DNA of 64,000 nucleotides from Mucilaginibacter lappiensis (lineage in GTDB: Bacteria; Bacteroidota; Bacteroidia; Sphingobacteriales; Sphingobacteriaceae): positions 62,001 to 126,000 of the forward strand of contig NZ_FTMG01000014.1 in NCBI RefSeq assembly GCF_900155965.1, written 5' to 3'. Below, piece by piece: positions 34,278 through 43,147 of this stretch (positions are counted from its first letter, which is position 1; each line of letters starts with the position of its first letter). Below the pieces are notes generated by a model. It saw nothing but the letters and a program-made list of their open reading frames with translations, did no database searches and was not told where the DNA came from. The translations under genes and the position numbers were made by a program.

Positions 34278-35759
34278 TTATTTAGCCCAGAATATTTTTG
34301 AAGTGAACTGATTGATGGTTCCCTGAGCGCCTACGTTAGTAGCATTGGTTGAGTAAACCACAACCGGGTAAAATATACGGGTTACCTGGTTTGGTGCGTT
34401 TACACCCGGGTAAATAGATAATGGAATATCATTTGGATAGCCGGTTCTGCGAAACTCGTTAAATGCTTCGAGCATACCATATGGGTTCAAAGCCGCCCAC
34501 TTTTGAACAATGATAGCTTTTATCTGCGCATCTGGAGTACCGTTCACAGGGTAAGCAACTGATGATTGGGCATAGTATGTACTGGCAGCTGTTGCAGCAT
34601 TAGGCACACCATTATCTGCAAATGACGCGGCAATACCTGCATTGTATAAAGCTTGTGCATCACCTGTAATATAACCCCTTTCAACAGCCTCTGCTTGTAA
34701 AAACAAAGCCTCTGGCGATGCCAGGATCACAGCATCCATAGTGGCTGCAGGTATAGCGCCCGGACCCAGTTTACTTGGATCTTTCTGTGCTGGTATAGTT
34801 GCGGTACCGCCAAAAGCGCTGCCTATAACATTACCGTCTTTATTTAAAGCATAAACCCGTGATACACGTGGGTCATTATTGTTGTTATAAAAGTTAATAC
34901 CATAAGTATTAGCCTGGTATTGTTGCTGACCCAACTGACCTGAACCACTTTGGGTATAACCAAAGTTGATGTAAAAAGGGCTTTGTTGTCCGCCAAAGGC
35001 ATCAGAGTTAGTATAGCCCGGGTTAACTTTTGCAGCCAAACCTGTACCTAAGTACCCGGTTGATTGGGTAGCAGCAACCGCAGTTTTTAAAGCGCTTGTT
35101 TTTGCGGTAAGATTTGTTTGACGCAGAGCCAGCCTTAATTTAAGGGTATTGGCAAATTTTGACCATTTGGTCATATCACCAGCAAACATAATATCGGCAA
35201 TACCGGGGTTTGCGTCACTGGCAGGTGCGCCTTTAATTAAACCTAAAGCAGCATCCAGCTGTTTCAACAGATCGTCATATATTGATGTTCCGGTATCAAA
35301 AGCCGGTGTCAGGTTCTTGGTACCCTGTAAAGCCTGGGTATAAGGTACATTATTGTAACTATCAACCAATATCTGGTAATCATACACCGTCATAATTTTA
35401 GCAATAGCTGTATAATTAGCGCCGGCATTAGCATTGATAATGGTATTATAGTTTGAAAGGTTGGCGTATGTTGGTGACCACACATCAAAATCGGCGGTGG
35501 TAAAAGCATACTGGTCAAAATTCGCAAAAACCTGGTAACCGGTACTTCTGCTTATAAAGCCCATATACCCGCCATATTGCCTGAAAAGTGAGCCGTTTAT
35601 AATACCAGCTGTAGTTTTTAAGGAGCCTGATAAAAGCAAACTCGGAGATGCTACAGATGGCGTATTGGGATTATTGGTTAATTCGCCCAGATAATCTTTC
35701 TTACAACTGCTGCCAGCAATTGCAAGAACCGTGAATATAATTGAAAGATATTTTTTCAT
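34278..35759 (-). CDS. SusD/RagB family nutrient-binding lipoprotein, module 2
   Basis: A 493-residue lipoprotein (Cys19 in AGSSCKKDYLGELTNNPNTP). The layout matches the module 1 SusD: VDSYNNVPYTQAL, MTKWSKFANTLKLRLALRQ and the C-terminal WAALNPYGMLEAFNEFRRTGYP. It pairs with the SusC encoded 11 bases upstream. The ligand is unknown. Confidence 0.93.
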   Translation of the reverse strand: MKKYLSIIFTVLAIAGSSCKKDYLGELTNNPNTPSVASPSLLLSGSLKTTAGIINGSLFRQYGGYMGFISRSTGYQVFANFDQYAFTTADFDVWSPTYANLSNYNTIINANAGANYTAIAKIMTVYDYQILVDSYNNVPYTQALQGTKNLTPAFDTGTSIYDDLLKQLDAALGLIKGAPASDANPGIADIMFAGDMTKWSKFANTLKLRLALRQTNLTAKTSALKTAVAATQSTGYLGTGLAAKVNPGYTNSDAFGGQQSPFYINFGYTQSGSGQLGQQQYQANTYGINFYNNNNDPRVSRVYALNKDGNVIGSAFGGTATIPAQKDPSKLGPGAIPAATMDAVILASPEALFLQAEAVERGYITGDAQALYNAGIAASFADNGVPNAATAASTYYAQSSVAYPVNGTPDAQIKAIIVQKWAALNPYGMLEAFNEFRRTGYPNDIPLSIYPGVNAPNQVTRIFYPVVVYSTNATNVGAQGTINQFTSKIFWAK

Positions 35760-35770
35760 TTTATGAGTTA

Positions 35771-38700
35771 TTAAAATGTAACATTAAGAGATGCTCCGAA
35801 AAAACGTGTTGGAGGAAGCTGATATGTATTGATGATACCTGTGGCGTTACCAGCCGTTGCTGAATATTCCGGATCGGTAAATTTATTTGATTTTGGTCTT
35901 AACATAACCAGGTTTCTTCCAATAATCGCAAATGAAGCCCTTTTAATGAACTTGGTTTTCCTGGTAAACTGAGAAATATCAAAGCTTAAGTTAGCCTCAC
36001 GCAATTTCCAGAAAGCTCCGCTTGTTGTATAAGCGGCAACAGAGTTATAAAAGGCGCCGGCATTCCAGAAACCCTGGTTACCATCAACAACAGTTGTGCT
36101 GGTATTTGGAACATAGGAATTTGGACCGGTTTGAAGTACTGAATTAGGGAATATAAATGCCTGACGATCTGCAGAAGCCGAGAATTGAGATACGCCCGCT
36201 GCAGTAGCCGAAGCTAAGCCCTGGTTGTAAATAACATAACCGCTACGGAACTCACTTACTGTTGTAAGGGTTATAAATTTATAGCTGAATGTTTGGGTTA
36301 AACCTAATATATATTTTGGTGCGGTACGGCCAAGATACACCAGGTCTGATTTGCTTTCAGGGTAACCGGTTACTGGGTCAACAATAACATGGCCTTGCGG
36401 GTCGCGCTGAACATCGGTACCGTATAATGCAGGGAATGGCTGCCCTACTCTTGCCTGTATAAACGCTGATCCTTGTGATCCAACTGTAACAGAAGGGGAA
36501 CCGTTGATCAATGATATTACTTTTGAATTTTGGATAGCCAGGTTACCACCTAAATTTAAACCAAATCCGTTTGACTCTTTAGTAAGTACAGCTACATCTA
36601 ATTTAAACTCAGTACCTGTATTTTGTACCTCTCCAATATTCACAGAAGCATTTGAATATCCTGTTTCCGGAGCAGTAACAATTGATAGGGTTTGGTTGGT
36701 TGTATTACTCTTGTAATAAGTAGCACTTACATTAATGCGACTGTTAAAGAAGCTCAAATCTGTACCAAACTCAATTTCTTTGGTTTTTTCGGGTTTAATC
36801 AGTGGGTTGTTTAAGGTTGTACCTAAAGTTAAACCACCTGTATTACCATAAGGGAAGCCTGTTGTTGGGCTAAATGTATTCACCGTGCTGTAAGGAGCTA
36901 CGTTAATATCACCAACCTGGCTAAATGAAGCCCTTAACTTTCCGTAATTGATAATGCTGTTGCCTTTCAATGCCGGAATAGCATCAGTGAAAATAAATGA
37001 GCCTTTTACAGATGGGTACCAGAATGAACGGATACCATTTCCAAGCCTGGAATCATGGTCATTACGTATAGTAGCTTCTAAAAATGCATAATCCTTATAG
37101 CCAATATTAAAGTCACCGAAATAACCAATTTGGCGTATTTTATAGGTTAACTGCGCAGTTGTAGGAGTACCTAAGATACTTCCGATACTGTAAAAATTGT
37201 TAACCAATAAGTTGGTGCTGCTGTTTGATATCTGGTTAAGATACATTTGCCAGATACTGCTACCTAACAACAAGCTTGTTTTAAAGTCGCTAAAGAAGGT
37301 TTTATGAAAGTTTAAGAAGAAATCCTGTTGTAAACGTGAATAACCTTGAGGTCCGGCGGTGCCACCACCTGCAAAAGGACCTGCTAAAGGAGCACCAATC
37401 GATGTTATTGAGCCATCACCAAATTGAGTAACATTTTGTACCTGGCCAGGTATAACACCAGTTGAACCACCGTATGACTGCGCTTGTGTGCCGTAATTGC
37501 CACCGGTAGGATCACCCAGCTTACCCAATGCGTAAGGGCTAAAATTAACCTGACTGCGTCTATATTGTTGTTGTGCGGTACCAAAGTTTCCAGACAAACG
37601 ATAACTGGCATCAAACCAGTTGGTTGGTGAAAACATACCACCAAAGCTACCATTAAAGTGATCGCTGCGGGTATCAACACGGTCATTTTTAATGATCCAG
37701 TATGGGTTTACACCATAAGAGTTAAAGTAAGTATTTACGTCAGCGAAAGGGGCGTTGATATCTTTAAACTTGGTCAACGGTACCCATGATGGGGTATTGA
37801 ATATAGCGCTGTATAATGAACGGCCACCATCTAATGTAGATCCGTCGTAACCACCGTTGCCTACCGTGTTAGTATAAGATTGAACATAACTGGCGGTGAA
37901 ATCGGCTTTAAATTTTGAGTAAGTTTTAGAAGCTGATATACGAACGCTGCTTCTTTTGAATTTATCGTCAGGCAGCACTCCTGTTTTGAATAAATTATTG
38001 GCAGTTAAGTTAAAGCTGTTGCTGGCGTCGCCTTGCGCATAAGAAAGGTTATTTTCTTCACTATGGCCGGTAACAAAAAAAGCTTTTCTTGGGTCTGTTG
38101 AAGGGGTCGAATATGGATATTTCTGAACGGTTCCATCTTGCAAAGGGATACCCAGTTGTTGCAGGTGTCCGTCATAAGCAGGTCCGTATGATTGGTTTTC
38201 AAAAGGTGCCGGGGTTGTAATAAAACCCGTAACCGGATCTTGGAATGGTGGCCCTTCACCTCCGTAGCTACCAAATTTAGTTTGGAGATCCGGAAAATAA
38301 GCGACTTTCTCTAACAGGAAAGTATTAGTGTAGCTAACCTGTGGCGCTCCTGTTGAACTACCTCTTCTGGTAGTAATGATCAATGCACCGTTCGAGGCAT
38401 CCGAACCGTATAACGCCGCAGCACCTGCACCATTCAAAACGTTTACAGATTCTATATCATCTGGATTGATGGTATTAACCTCGTTAGGAGAAATTGGAGT
38501 TCCGTTTAAAACAACCAAGGCATAGTTGTTACCCAAAATGTGGCGGTTACCACGTAGTGTAAAACGTGTTTGAGGGTTAATACCATTATCAAGGGTACTT
38601 ACAACCAAACCTGCAACCTTTGCAGTTAAACCATTGGTAAAGTTAGTTGCATGAGCTTCAGTAAGTGTTTTATTACTAATAGTAGTTGCTGCTGCACCTT

Positions 38701-39055
38701 GCTCTTTAGCCTGGCGTTTGATACCCAACGCTCCGGTCACCACAACCTCACCCAAAGATTTGCTGGATGTTTCCAAGGCTACGTTAACAGCTCCAAGACC
38801 AACAGGCCTTTCTAGCGGGGCGTAACCAATAAAACTAAAAATAAGCGTTGAGCCTTTTGGAACAGATAAGGTAAACTTTCCATTGGAGCCCGTCTGGGTA
38901 CCAACTGTTGAGCCTTTTACCTTTACTGATACTCCTGGGAGGGGTAGGCCGTCATCTTTGGCCGTAACCGTACCAGTAACTGTACGGTTTTGTGCAAATA
39001 TCTGTGTAATAGACAACAACAGAATGCACAAACTTGCTAGTAGAAGTTTTTTCAT
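35771..39055 (-). CDS. SusC/RagA family TonB-linked outer membrane transporter, module 2
   Basis: A 1094-residue protein: signal peptide (LLLSITQIFAQ), regulatory domain (GTVTAKDDGLPLPGVSVKVKG), plug (VTGALGIKRQAKEQGAAATTIS, INPDDIESVNVLNGAGAAALYGSDASNGALIITTRR) and barrel. It shares almost the same first 30 residues with module 1 but diverges sharply in the barrel, so the two probably import different ligands. It heads the operon SusC, SusD, DUF1735. A good promoter match lies upstream on the minus strand at 39094-39124. Confidence 0.96.
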   Translation of the reverse strand: MKKLLLASLCILLLSITQIFAQNRTVTGTVTAKDDGLPLPGVSVKVKGSTVGTQTGSNGKFTLSVPKGSTLIFSFIGYAPLERPVGLGAVNVALETSSKSLGEVVVTGALGIKRQAKEQGAAATTISNKTLTEAHATNFTNGLTAKVAGLVVSTLDNGINPQTRFTLRGNRHILGNNYALVVLNGTPISPNEVNTINPDDIESVNVLNGAGAAALYGSDASNGALIITTRRGSSTGAPQVSYTNTFLLEKVAYFPDLQTKFGSYGGEGPPFQDPVTGFITTPAPFENQSYGPAYDGHLQQLGIPLQDGTVQKYPYSTPSTDPRKAFFVTGHSEENNLSYAQGDASNSFNLTANNLFKTGVLPDDKFKRSSVRISASKTYSKFKADFTASYVQSYTNTVGNGGYDGSTLDGGRSLYSAIFNTPSWVPLTKFKDINAPFADVNTYFNSYGVNPYWIIKNDRVDTRSDHFNGSFGGMFSPTNWFDASYRLSGNFGTAQQQYRRSQVNFSPYALGKLGDPTGGNYGTQAQSYGGSTGVIPGQVQNVTQFGDGSITSIGAPLAGPFAGGGTAGPQGYSRLQQDFFLNFHKTFFSDFKTSLLLGSSIWQMYLNQISNSSTNLLVNNFYSIGSILGTPTTAQLTYKIRQIGYFGDFNIGYKDYAFLEATIRNDHDSRLGNGIRSFWYPSVKGSFIFTDAIPALKGNSIINYGKLRASFSQVGDINVAPYSTVNTFSPTTGFPYGNTGGLTLGTTLNNPLIKPEKTKEIEFGTDLSFFNSRINVSATYYKSNTTNQTLSIVTAPETGYSNASVNIGEVQNTGTEFKLDVAVLTKESNGFGLNLGGNLAIQNSKVISLINGSPSVTVGSQGSAFIQARVGQPFPALYGTDVQRDPQGHVIVDPVTGYPESKSDLVYLGRTAPKYILGLTQTFSYKFITLTTVSEFRSGYVIYNQGLASATAAGVSQFSASADRQAFIFPNSVLQTGPNSYVPNTSTTVVDGNQGFWNAGAFYNSVAAYTTSGAFWKLREANLSFDISQFTRKTKFIKRASFAIIGRNLVMLRPKSNKFTDPEYSATAGNATGIINTYQLPPTRFFGASLNVTF

Positions 39056-39093
39056 TTCGTTAATAATAAGATCAGTTAATAGTTAATTAATCA

Positions 39094-39124
39094 TAAAAGT
39101 AATGTTACATTATCAAAAAGTCAA
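39094..39124 (-). promoter_or_regulatory. Candidate promoter of SusCD module 2
   Basis: Minus strand TTGACTTTTTG then, 20 bases after TTG, TACTTTTA; this fits the Bacteroidota -33 (TTG) and -7 (TAnnTTTG) pattern except for the last base. It is about 40-70 bases upstream of the start. Confidence 0.45.
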
Positions 39125-39198
39125 GTTAAATCTGATAAATGCATGACTTTTTTTTAAAAAACTTAATTTTTGGTAACAATATTAATAATTATAGTACT

Positions 39199-39235
39199 AT
39201 GTATTGCATAATACAATTTAAAACATATATCTTTG
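39199..39235 (+). promoter_or_regulatory. PadR promoter with candidate operator dyad
   Basis: TGTATT (39200-39205) and AATACA (39210-39215) form a dyad of the kind PadR proteins bind, preceded by the palindrome ATAGTACTAT (39191). TATCTTTG at 39228-39235 is an exact TAnnTTTG -7 box ending four bases before the padR ATG, so the message would be almost leaderless. Confidence 0.5.
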
Positions 39236-39239
39236 TATT

Positions 39240-39572
39240 ATGATTGTAGAAAACACACAAACCCAAATGAGGAAAGGCATACTGGAGTACTGCATTCTTT
39301 CCATCATAGCGAAGGGCGAAATATATGCATCAGACATCATTGCTGAACTAAAAAAAGCCCAACTACTTGTAGTTGAGGGAACTCTGTACCCTCTGCTAAC
39401 TCGTTTAAAAAATAATGGCCTGCTCACTTACAACTGGGTGGAGTCTGTTTCGGGCCCGCCGCGAAAGTATTATGTGCTATCGGAAGAAGGAAAAATTGTA
39501 CTGGAACAGCTGGATAAAACCTGGCAGGAGCTCGTTTATGCCGTGCAAATGGCCATTGGCGAGAGAAAATAA
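39240..39572 (+). CDS. PadR family transcriptional regulator
   Basis: A 110-residue winged-helix protein. MRKGILEYCILSIIAKGEIYASDIIAELK and VVEGTLYPLLTRLKNNGLLTYNWVESVSGPPRKYYVLSEEGK are unmistakable PadR motifs. It is 24 bases upstream of a PspC-domain gene, a pairing frequent in Bacteroidota, and likely represses its own operon, perhaps in response to envelope stress or a small ligand. A dyad and -7 box stand just upstream. Confidence 0.93.
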   Translation: MIVENTQTQMRKGILEYCILSIIAKGEIYASDIIAELKKAQLLVVEGTLYPLLTRLKNNGLLTYNWVESVSGPPRKYYVLSEEGKIVLEQLDKTWQELVYAVQMAIGERK

Positions 39573-39596
39573 AAACCTATAAAAAAATCACAGATC

Positions 39597-41273
39597 ATGA
39601 ACAAAACTATCATCATAAATATAAATGGCATCGTATTTCACATAGAAGAGGATGCTTACGAGGTACTTAAAGCTTATATGACCGACGTAAAACGTCACTT
39701 TTCGTCATCGGCCGACAGTCTGGAGATAACTACCGACATCGAAAACCGTATTGCCGAAATGTTTAATGAAATATTGGCCAACCAAAACAAACAGGTTATT
39801 GTAGAAGCTGATGTTAAACTAGTTGTTGAGCAAATGGGTTCGGTTGAAGATTTTGAATCTGCCGAAGATGATGCCAAACCAGCCGGCAGCAGCACCGTTG
39901 GTTATAATACAGAACGACGCCGGCTTTTCCGTGACCCGGACGATCACCTGGTGAGCGGAGTTGCCGCGGGTATTGCCAATTATTTTGATATCCCCGCCGT
40001 ATGGATCAGGCTGGCCTTTGCCCTCTCGTTAATTTTTGCAGGCAGCGGACTTATATTATATGTTATATTATGGATAGTTATACCTAAAGCCACCTCACGG
40101 GCCGACCGCATGGCCATGAAAGGCGAAAAACAAGACCTGAAAGGCTTTAAAAAGAACTTTGAGGACGAGATGAGCATGGTAAAAGAAAACCTTTCCAATT
40201 TCCGCCAGGAGGCCCGCCCATTTGTTTATAAAGTGCGCGATTTTTTAGGTGATTTTTTTGAACATTTGGGTACTTTTTTAAGAGGTACCGGAAGTTTCCT
40301 GGTTAAACTCATCGGGCTTGCTATTTTACTGGCCTCCTTCGGATTAGCTATTGCCCTTATTGTTGTGTTTGTAGGCTTTATCGCTTTCGGCAAAACAGAT
40401 ATCTACCATATATTCCCGTTCAATATTGTTAACGAGGATACCAACCTGATATTCCTTACTGGTGGTTTCCTGCTTTTAGCTATCCCTTTATTAACATTGA
40501 TTTTGGTTACCATTGGCTTTTTATTCAAAAATGCCACCTTTAACCGCTCTATCGGCACTACTTTATTATGTATATGGCTGGCTTCGCTGGGGGCAGTTGT
40601 GTATTATGGAGCAAGAGCCTCGGCCGACTTTAAGCAAGGGGCTAAACTGAGCAAAACCATTAACATTAAAGCAACACCCAACAATACCTATTATTTACAG
40701 TTGAATGATGCCAAGTATTTAACCAACGAGGACAGTACCCGCCTCCGCATCAAAGAAAGGTTTAACGGCATGATCATTCTTGATGATGATTATAATGGCG
40801 ATGATTTCGACAGCCCGGATCGCGTACGCATTGATATAGAAAAAAGTGATGTACCCCAACCTGTCCTTGTTCAATCATTTACAGCAAGGGGTCGTAATGA
40901 TGAAGACGCGCTAACCAACGCCCGTAACATCAGCTATCGTTTTATACAAAAAGACTCGGTATTAAAATTTGACCGCCACCTGGAAAGACTTGGGCGCTCT
41001 ATGTGGCGCGGACAAGAAGTACACATGACCTTAAAAGTTCCACTGAACGCCAAATTGGTTATTGATGGCAAACTTGATCGCAACCTGGATCTTAACTTAT
41101 ATAATTGCGGGCAGGATAATACACCAAAAAATCCGGCTGGCTCTGTATACATTATGGCTACTGATGGTTTACAATGTAAAATAGACACCGCAGCCAGAGC
41201 TGCCGCGGCAAAAGCGGATAGTATAAAAAATCATTTGCTGCCTGATACTACAGCAAAAGCGTCTCAACAGTAA
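39597..41273 (+). CDS. PspC domain membrane protein
   Basis: A 558-residue protein. The N-terminal 90 residues (IVFHIEEDAYEVLKAYM, IENRIAEMFNEIL) form the domain usual before PspC in Bacteroidota. The PspC domain follows at about 105-165: RRRLFRDPDDHLVSGVAAGIANYFDIP and a helix IFAGSGLILYVILWIVIP. Then come more membrane helices (about 235-265, 290-315, 322-342) and a C-terminal soluble domain (350-530). It is co-transcribed with PadR and likely acts in envelope-stress sensing. The final 30 residues are Ala/Lys-rich. Confidence 0.9.
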   Translation: MNKTIIININGIVFHIEEDAYEVLKAYMTDVKRHFSSSADSLEITTDIENRIAEMFNEILANQNKQVIVEADVKLVVEQMGSVEDFESAEDDAKPAGSSTVGYNTERRRLFRDPDDHLVSGVAAGIANYFDIPAVWIRLAFALSLIFAGSGLILYVILWIVIPKATSRADRMAMKGEKQDLKGFKKNFEDEMSMVKENLSNFRQEARPFVYKVRDFLGDFFEHLGTFLRGTGSFLVKLIGLAILLASFGLAIALIVVFVGFIAFGKTDIYHIFPFNIVNEDTNLIFLTGGFLLLAIPLLTLILVTIGFLFKNATFNRSIGTTLLCIWLASLGAVVYYGARASADFKQGAKLSKTINIKATPNNTYYLQLNDAKYLTNEDSTRLRIKERFNGMIILDDDYNGDDFDSPDRVRIDIEKSDVPQPVLVQSFTARGRNDEDALTNARNISYRFIQKDSVLKFDRHLERLGRSMWRGQEVHMTLKVPLNAKLVIDGKLDRNLDLNLYNCGQDNTPKNPAGSVYIMATDGLQCKIDTAARAAAAKADSIKNHLLPDTTAKASQQ

Positions 41274-41303
41274 GTTCAACCTAAACCTATCATTTATTAT
41301 ATA

Positions 41304-41468
41304 ATGAGATCTCTGATAAAATACATAAGCCTGCTATTGTTTAGCGGGCTTATTGTTCCCTTTTGTAATACTCATATTACCGACAAATTAATATCAAAAA
41401 AGTATACGCTACCCCTTAATATCTTATTTAAAGTAAATAGCCCGGACTCATTAAAAACCAACAGGTAA
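41304..41468 (+). CDS. 54-residue small secreted or membrane protein
   Basis: A short open frame from ATG 41304 starting MRSLIKYISLLLFSGLIVPF, with a positively charged start and one hydrophobic helix (residues 7-20), then a polar tail ending SPDSLKTNR. It follows the PspC gene by 30 bases and precedes the hydrolase gene by 36 bases on the same strand, so it may be in the same operon. The same DNA also holds a hairpin AAGCCTGCTATTG...GCGGGCTT (41328-41352), so it may instead be a terminator region that happens to be open. Confidence 0.4.
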   Translation: MRSLIKYISLLLFSGLIVPFCNTHITDKLISKKYTLPLNILFKVNSPDSLKTNR

Positions 41469-41504
41469 CTTCATAATTGGCATCAAACTAAATCTATCAA
41501 AAAA

Positions 41505-42734
41505 ATGAAAAGAAATATCCTGATCATGGCTTTCTTGTGTCTTTCACTTTGGGTAAAAGGTCAATCGCATACTACAGCTATACTTCCGGTTCATATTGAC
41601 ACTTTATATTCTGATATTTTAAAAGAAAAAAGACCCGTTTGGATTTATACACCATCATTTGATACCAGTTACTTTTCTAAACCTGCGTATCCTGTTCTTT
41701 ACGTATTTGATGGAGATGGCTATTTTGCTTCATTGGCAACCCTGATACAACAGCTAAGCGCGGTTAACGGCAACACTGTATTGCCCCAAATGATCATTGT
41801 AGGCATTCCCAATACCCGTGGTCACCGTACCCGCGACCTTACACCAAGCAATAGCTCCGCTGATAAAACCTCGGGCGGCGGAGAGCAATTTACCCGCTTT
41901 TTACAAACAGAGCTGATACCTTACATTGATAAAAATTATGCTACGGCTCCTTACAGAACCCTGATGGGACATTCCTTCGGGGGATTAATGGTTATCAATA
42001 CCCTGATAAATCATACTAATTTGTTTAATGCTTATATAGCCATTGAACCAAGTATGTTTTACAATAACGATGACCTTTTAAAACAAACCGAAATAGCCTT
42101 AAAGCAAAAGGATCTTAAAGGCAGTAAATTGTTCCTGGGGATAGCCAATACGATGAACCCTGGAATGGATACTGCGCAAGTAAGAAGTGACACCACCGAA
42201 ATCACCCACCACATCCGTTCTATTCTGAAACTGACCGATAGTTTAAAAAAGAATTCATCCAACAACTTAAAATGGGCTTACAAATATTACCCAGATGATG
42301 ATCATGCCTCAGTACCACTTGCTGCCGGATATGATGGTTTACGATTTGTATTTGCTAAAAACAGGTTCCCGCGCAACCAGCCTATGAATCAATTTTTTGA
42401 TAAGGCCTACACAGCAAATGATCTAAAAGGCCTTATCATTGGCCATTATAACATGATGTCGGAAGAAATGGGGTACCAGGTACTCCCCTCGGAAGCTTTG
42501 ATGAACATGTTTGGTTATGCTCTTCTGCAGCAAAAGGATAATGAAAAAGCGTATATGTTTTTTGATATGAACATCAGCTACTATCCTAAAAGCTTTAATG
42601 TATATGACAGCATGGGCGATTATTACCTCGCCAATAACAACAAGGCTAAAGCCGCAGCATACTTTAAAAAGGCCCTGGCCATTAAATACCGGAAAGAAAT
42701 AAAAGACAAGCTGGATAACTTAGAAAAAAACTAG
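41505..42734 (+). CDS. Secreted alpha/beta hydrolase (esterase D/Fes-like) with TPR tail
   Basis: A 409-residue protein with a signal peptide (LCLSLWVKGQ). The esterase domain (about 25-300) has YVFDGDGYFASLATLIQ, IVGIPNTRGHRTRDLTP and the nucleophile elbow GHSFGG with Ser157; DDDHASVPL near residue 268 carries the likely catalytic His. Residues 340-405 form TPR-like helices (YALLQQKDNEKAYMFFD, GDYYLANNNKAKAAAYFKKALAI). The family includes siderophore esterases and S-formylglutathione hydrolase relatives; the natural substrate here is not known. Confidence 0.88.
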   Translation: MKRNILIMAFLCLSLWVKGQSHTTAILPVHIDTLYSDILKEKRPVWIYTPSFDTSYFSKPAYPVLYVFDGDGYFASLATLIQQLSAVNGNTVLPQMIIVGIPNTRGHRTRDLTPSNSSADKTSGGGEQFTRFLQTELIPYIDKNYATAPYRTLMGHSFGGLMVINTLINHTNLFNAYIAIEPSMFYNNDDLLKQTEIALKQKDLKGSKLFLGIANTMNPGMDTAQVRSDTTEITHHIRSILKLTDSLKKNSSNNLKWAYKYYPDDDHASVPLAAGYDGLRFVFAKNRFPRNQPMNQFFDKAYTANDLKGLIIGHYNMMSEEMGYQVLPSEALMNMFGYALLQQKDNEKAYMFFDMNISYYPKSFNVYDSMGDYYLANNNKAKAAAYFKKALAIKYRKEIKDKLDNLEKN

Positions 42735-43147
42735 CATACGCCAGTATATTTTCGGCTACCAATTCCCTAAACACGCCCAGTATTAAAATTTTCAATTGAC
42801 TGTAACCTTATTCCCACTTTTAGCATCTTAATGTAAAATCCACACAAAGCCGGGGTTTAACCTGGTTGGATGACATAAAGTAAAAGAGTTGTAAATATTC
42901 ATCGGTATTTTCAGGTTGTTTACCGGAAGTTTAGCCGTTTTCGCCTAAAAGCATTACTAAAAAAACCAATCTCTTAGCACATTTGAACTATAAAAACAGC
43001 ACAATGAAAAAAATCGCCTACATAAAATAATATACTAAAACCATTACCGGTTAACAGCCGGATCAACCAAAAACTTATTCATCCAATTTAAAAAGAAGCA
43101 AATTCTTTGATGGCTCACTATTGCCTAAACATTTTAACACCAAAAAC
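42735..43147. other. Non-coding region upstream of the TonB-dependent barrel gene
   Basis: 413 bases without a recognisable gene. A nine-codon frame at 43004-43030 (MKKIAYIK then stop) looks like the start of a lost signal-peptide gene or a leader peptide. No strong hairpin is seen. The promoter of the 43148 gene must lie here. Confidence 0.45.
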
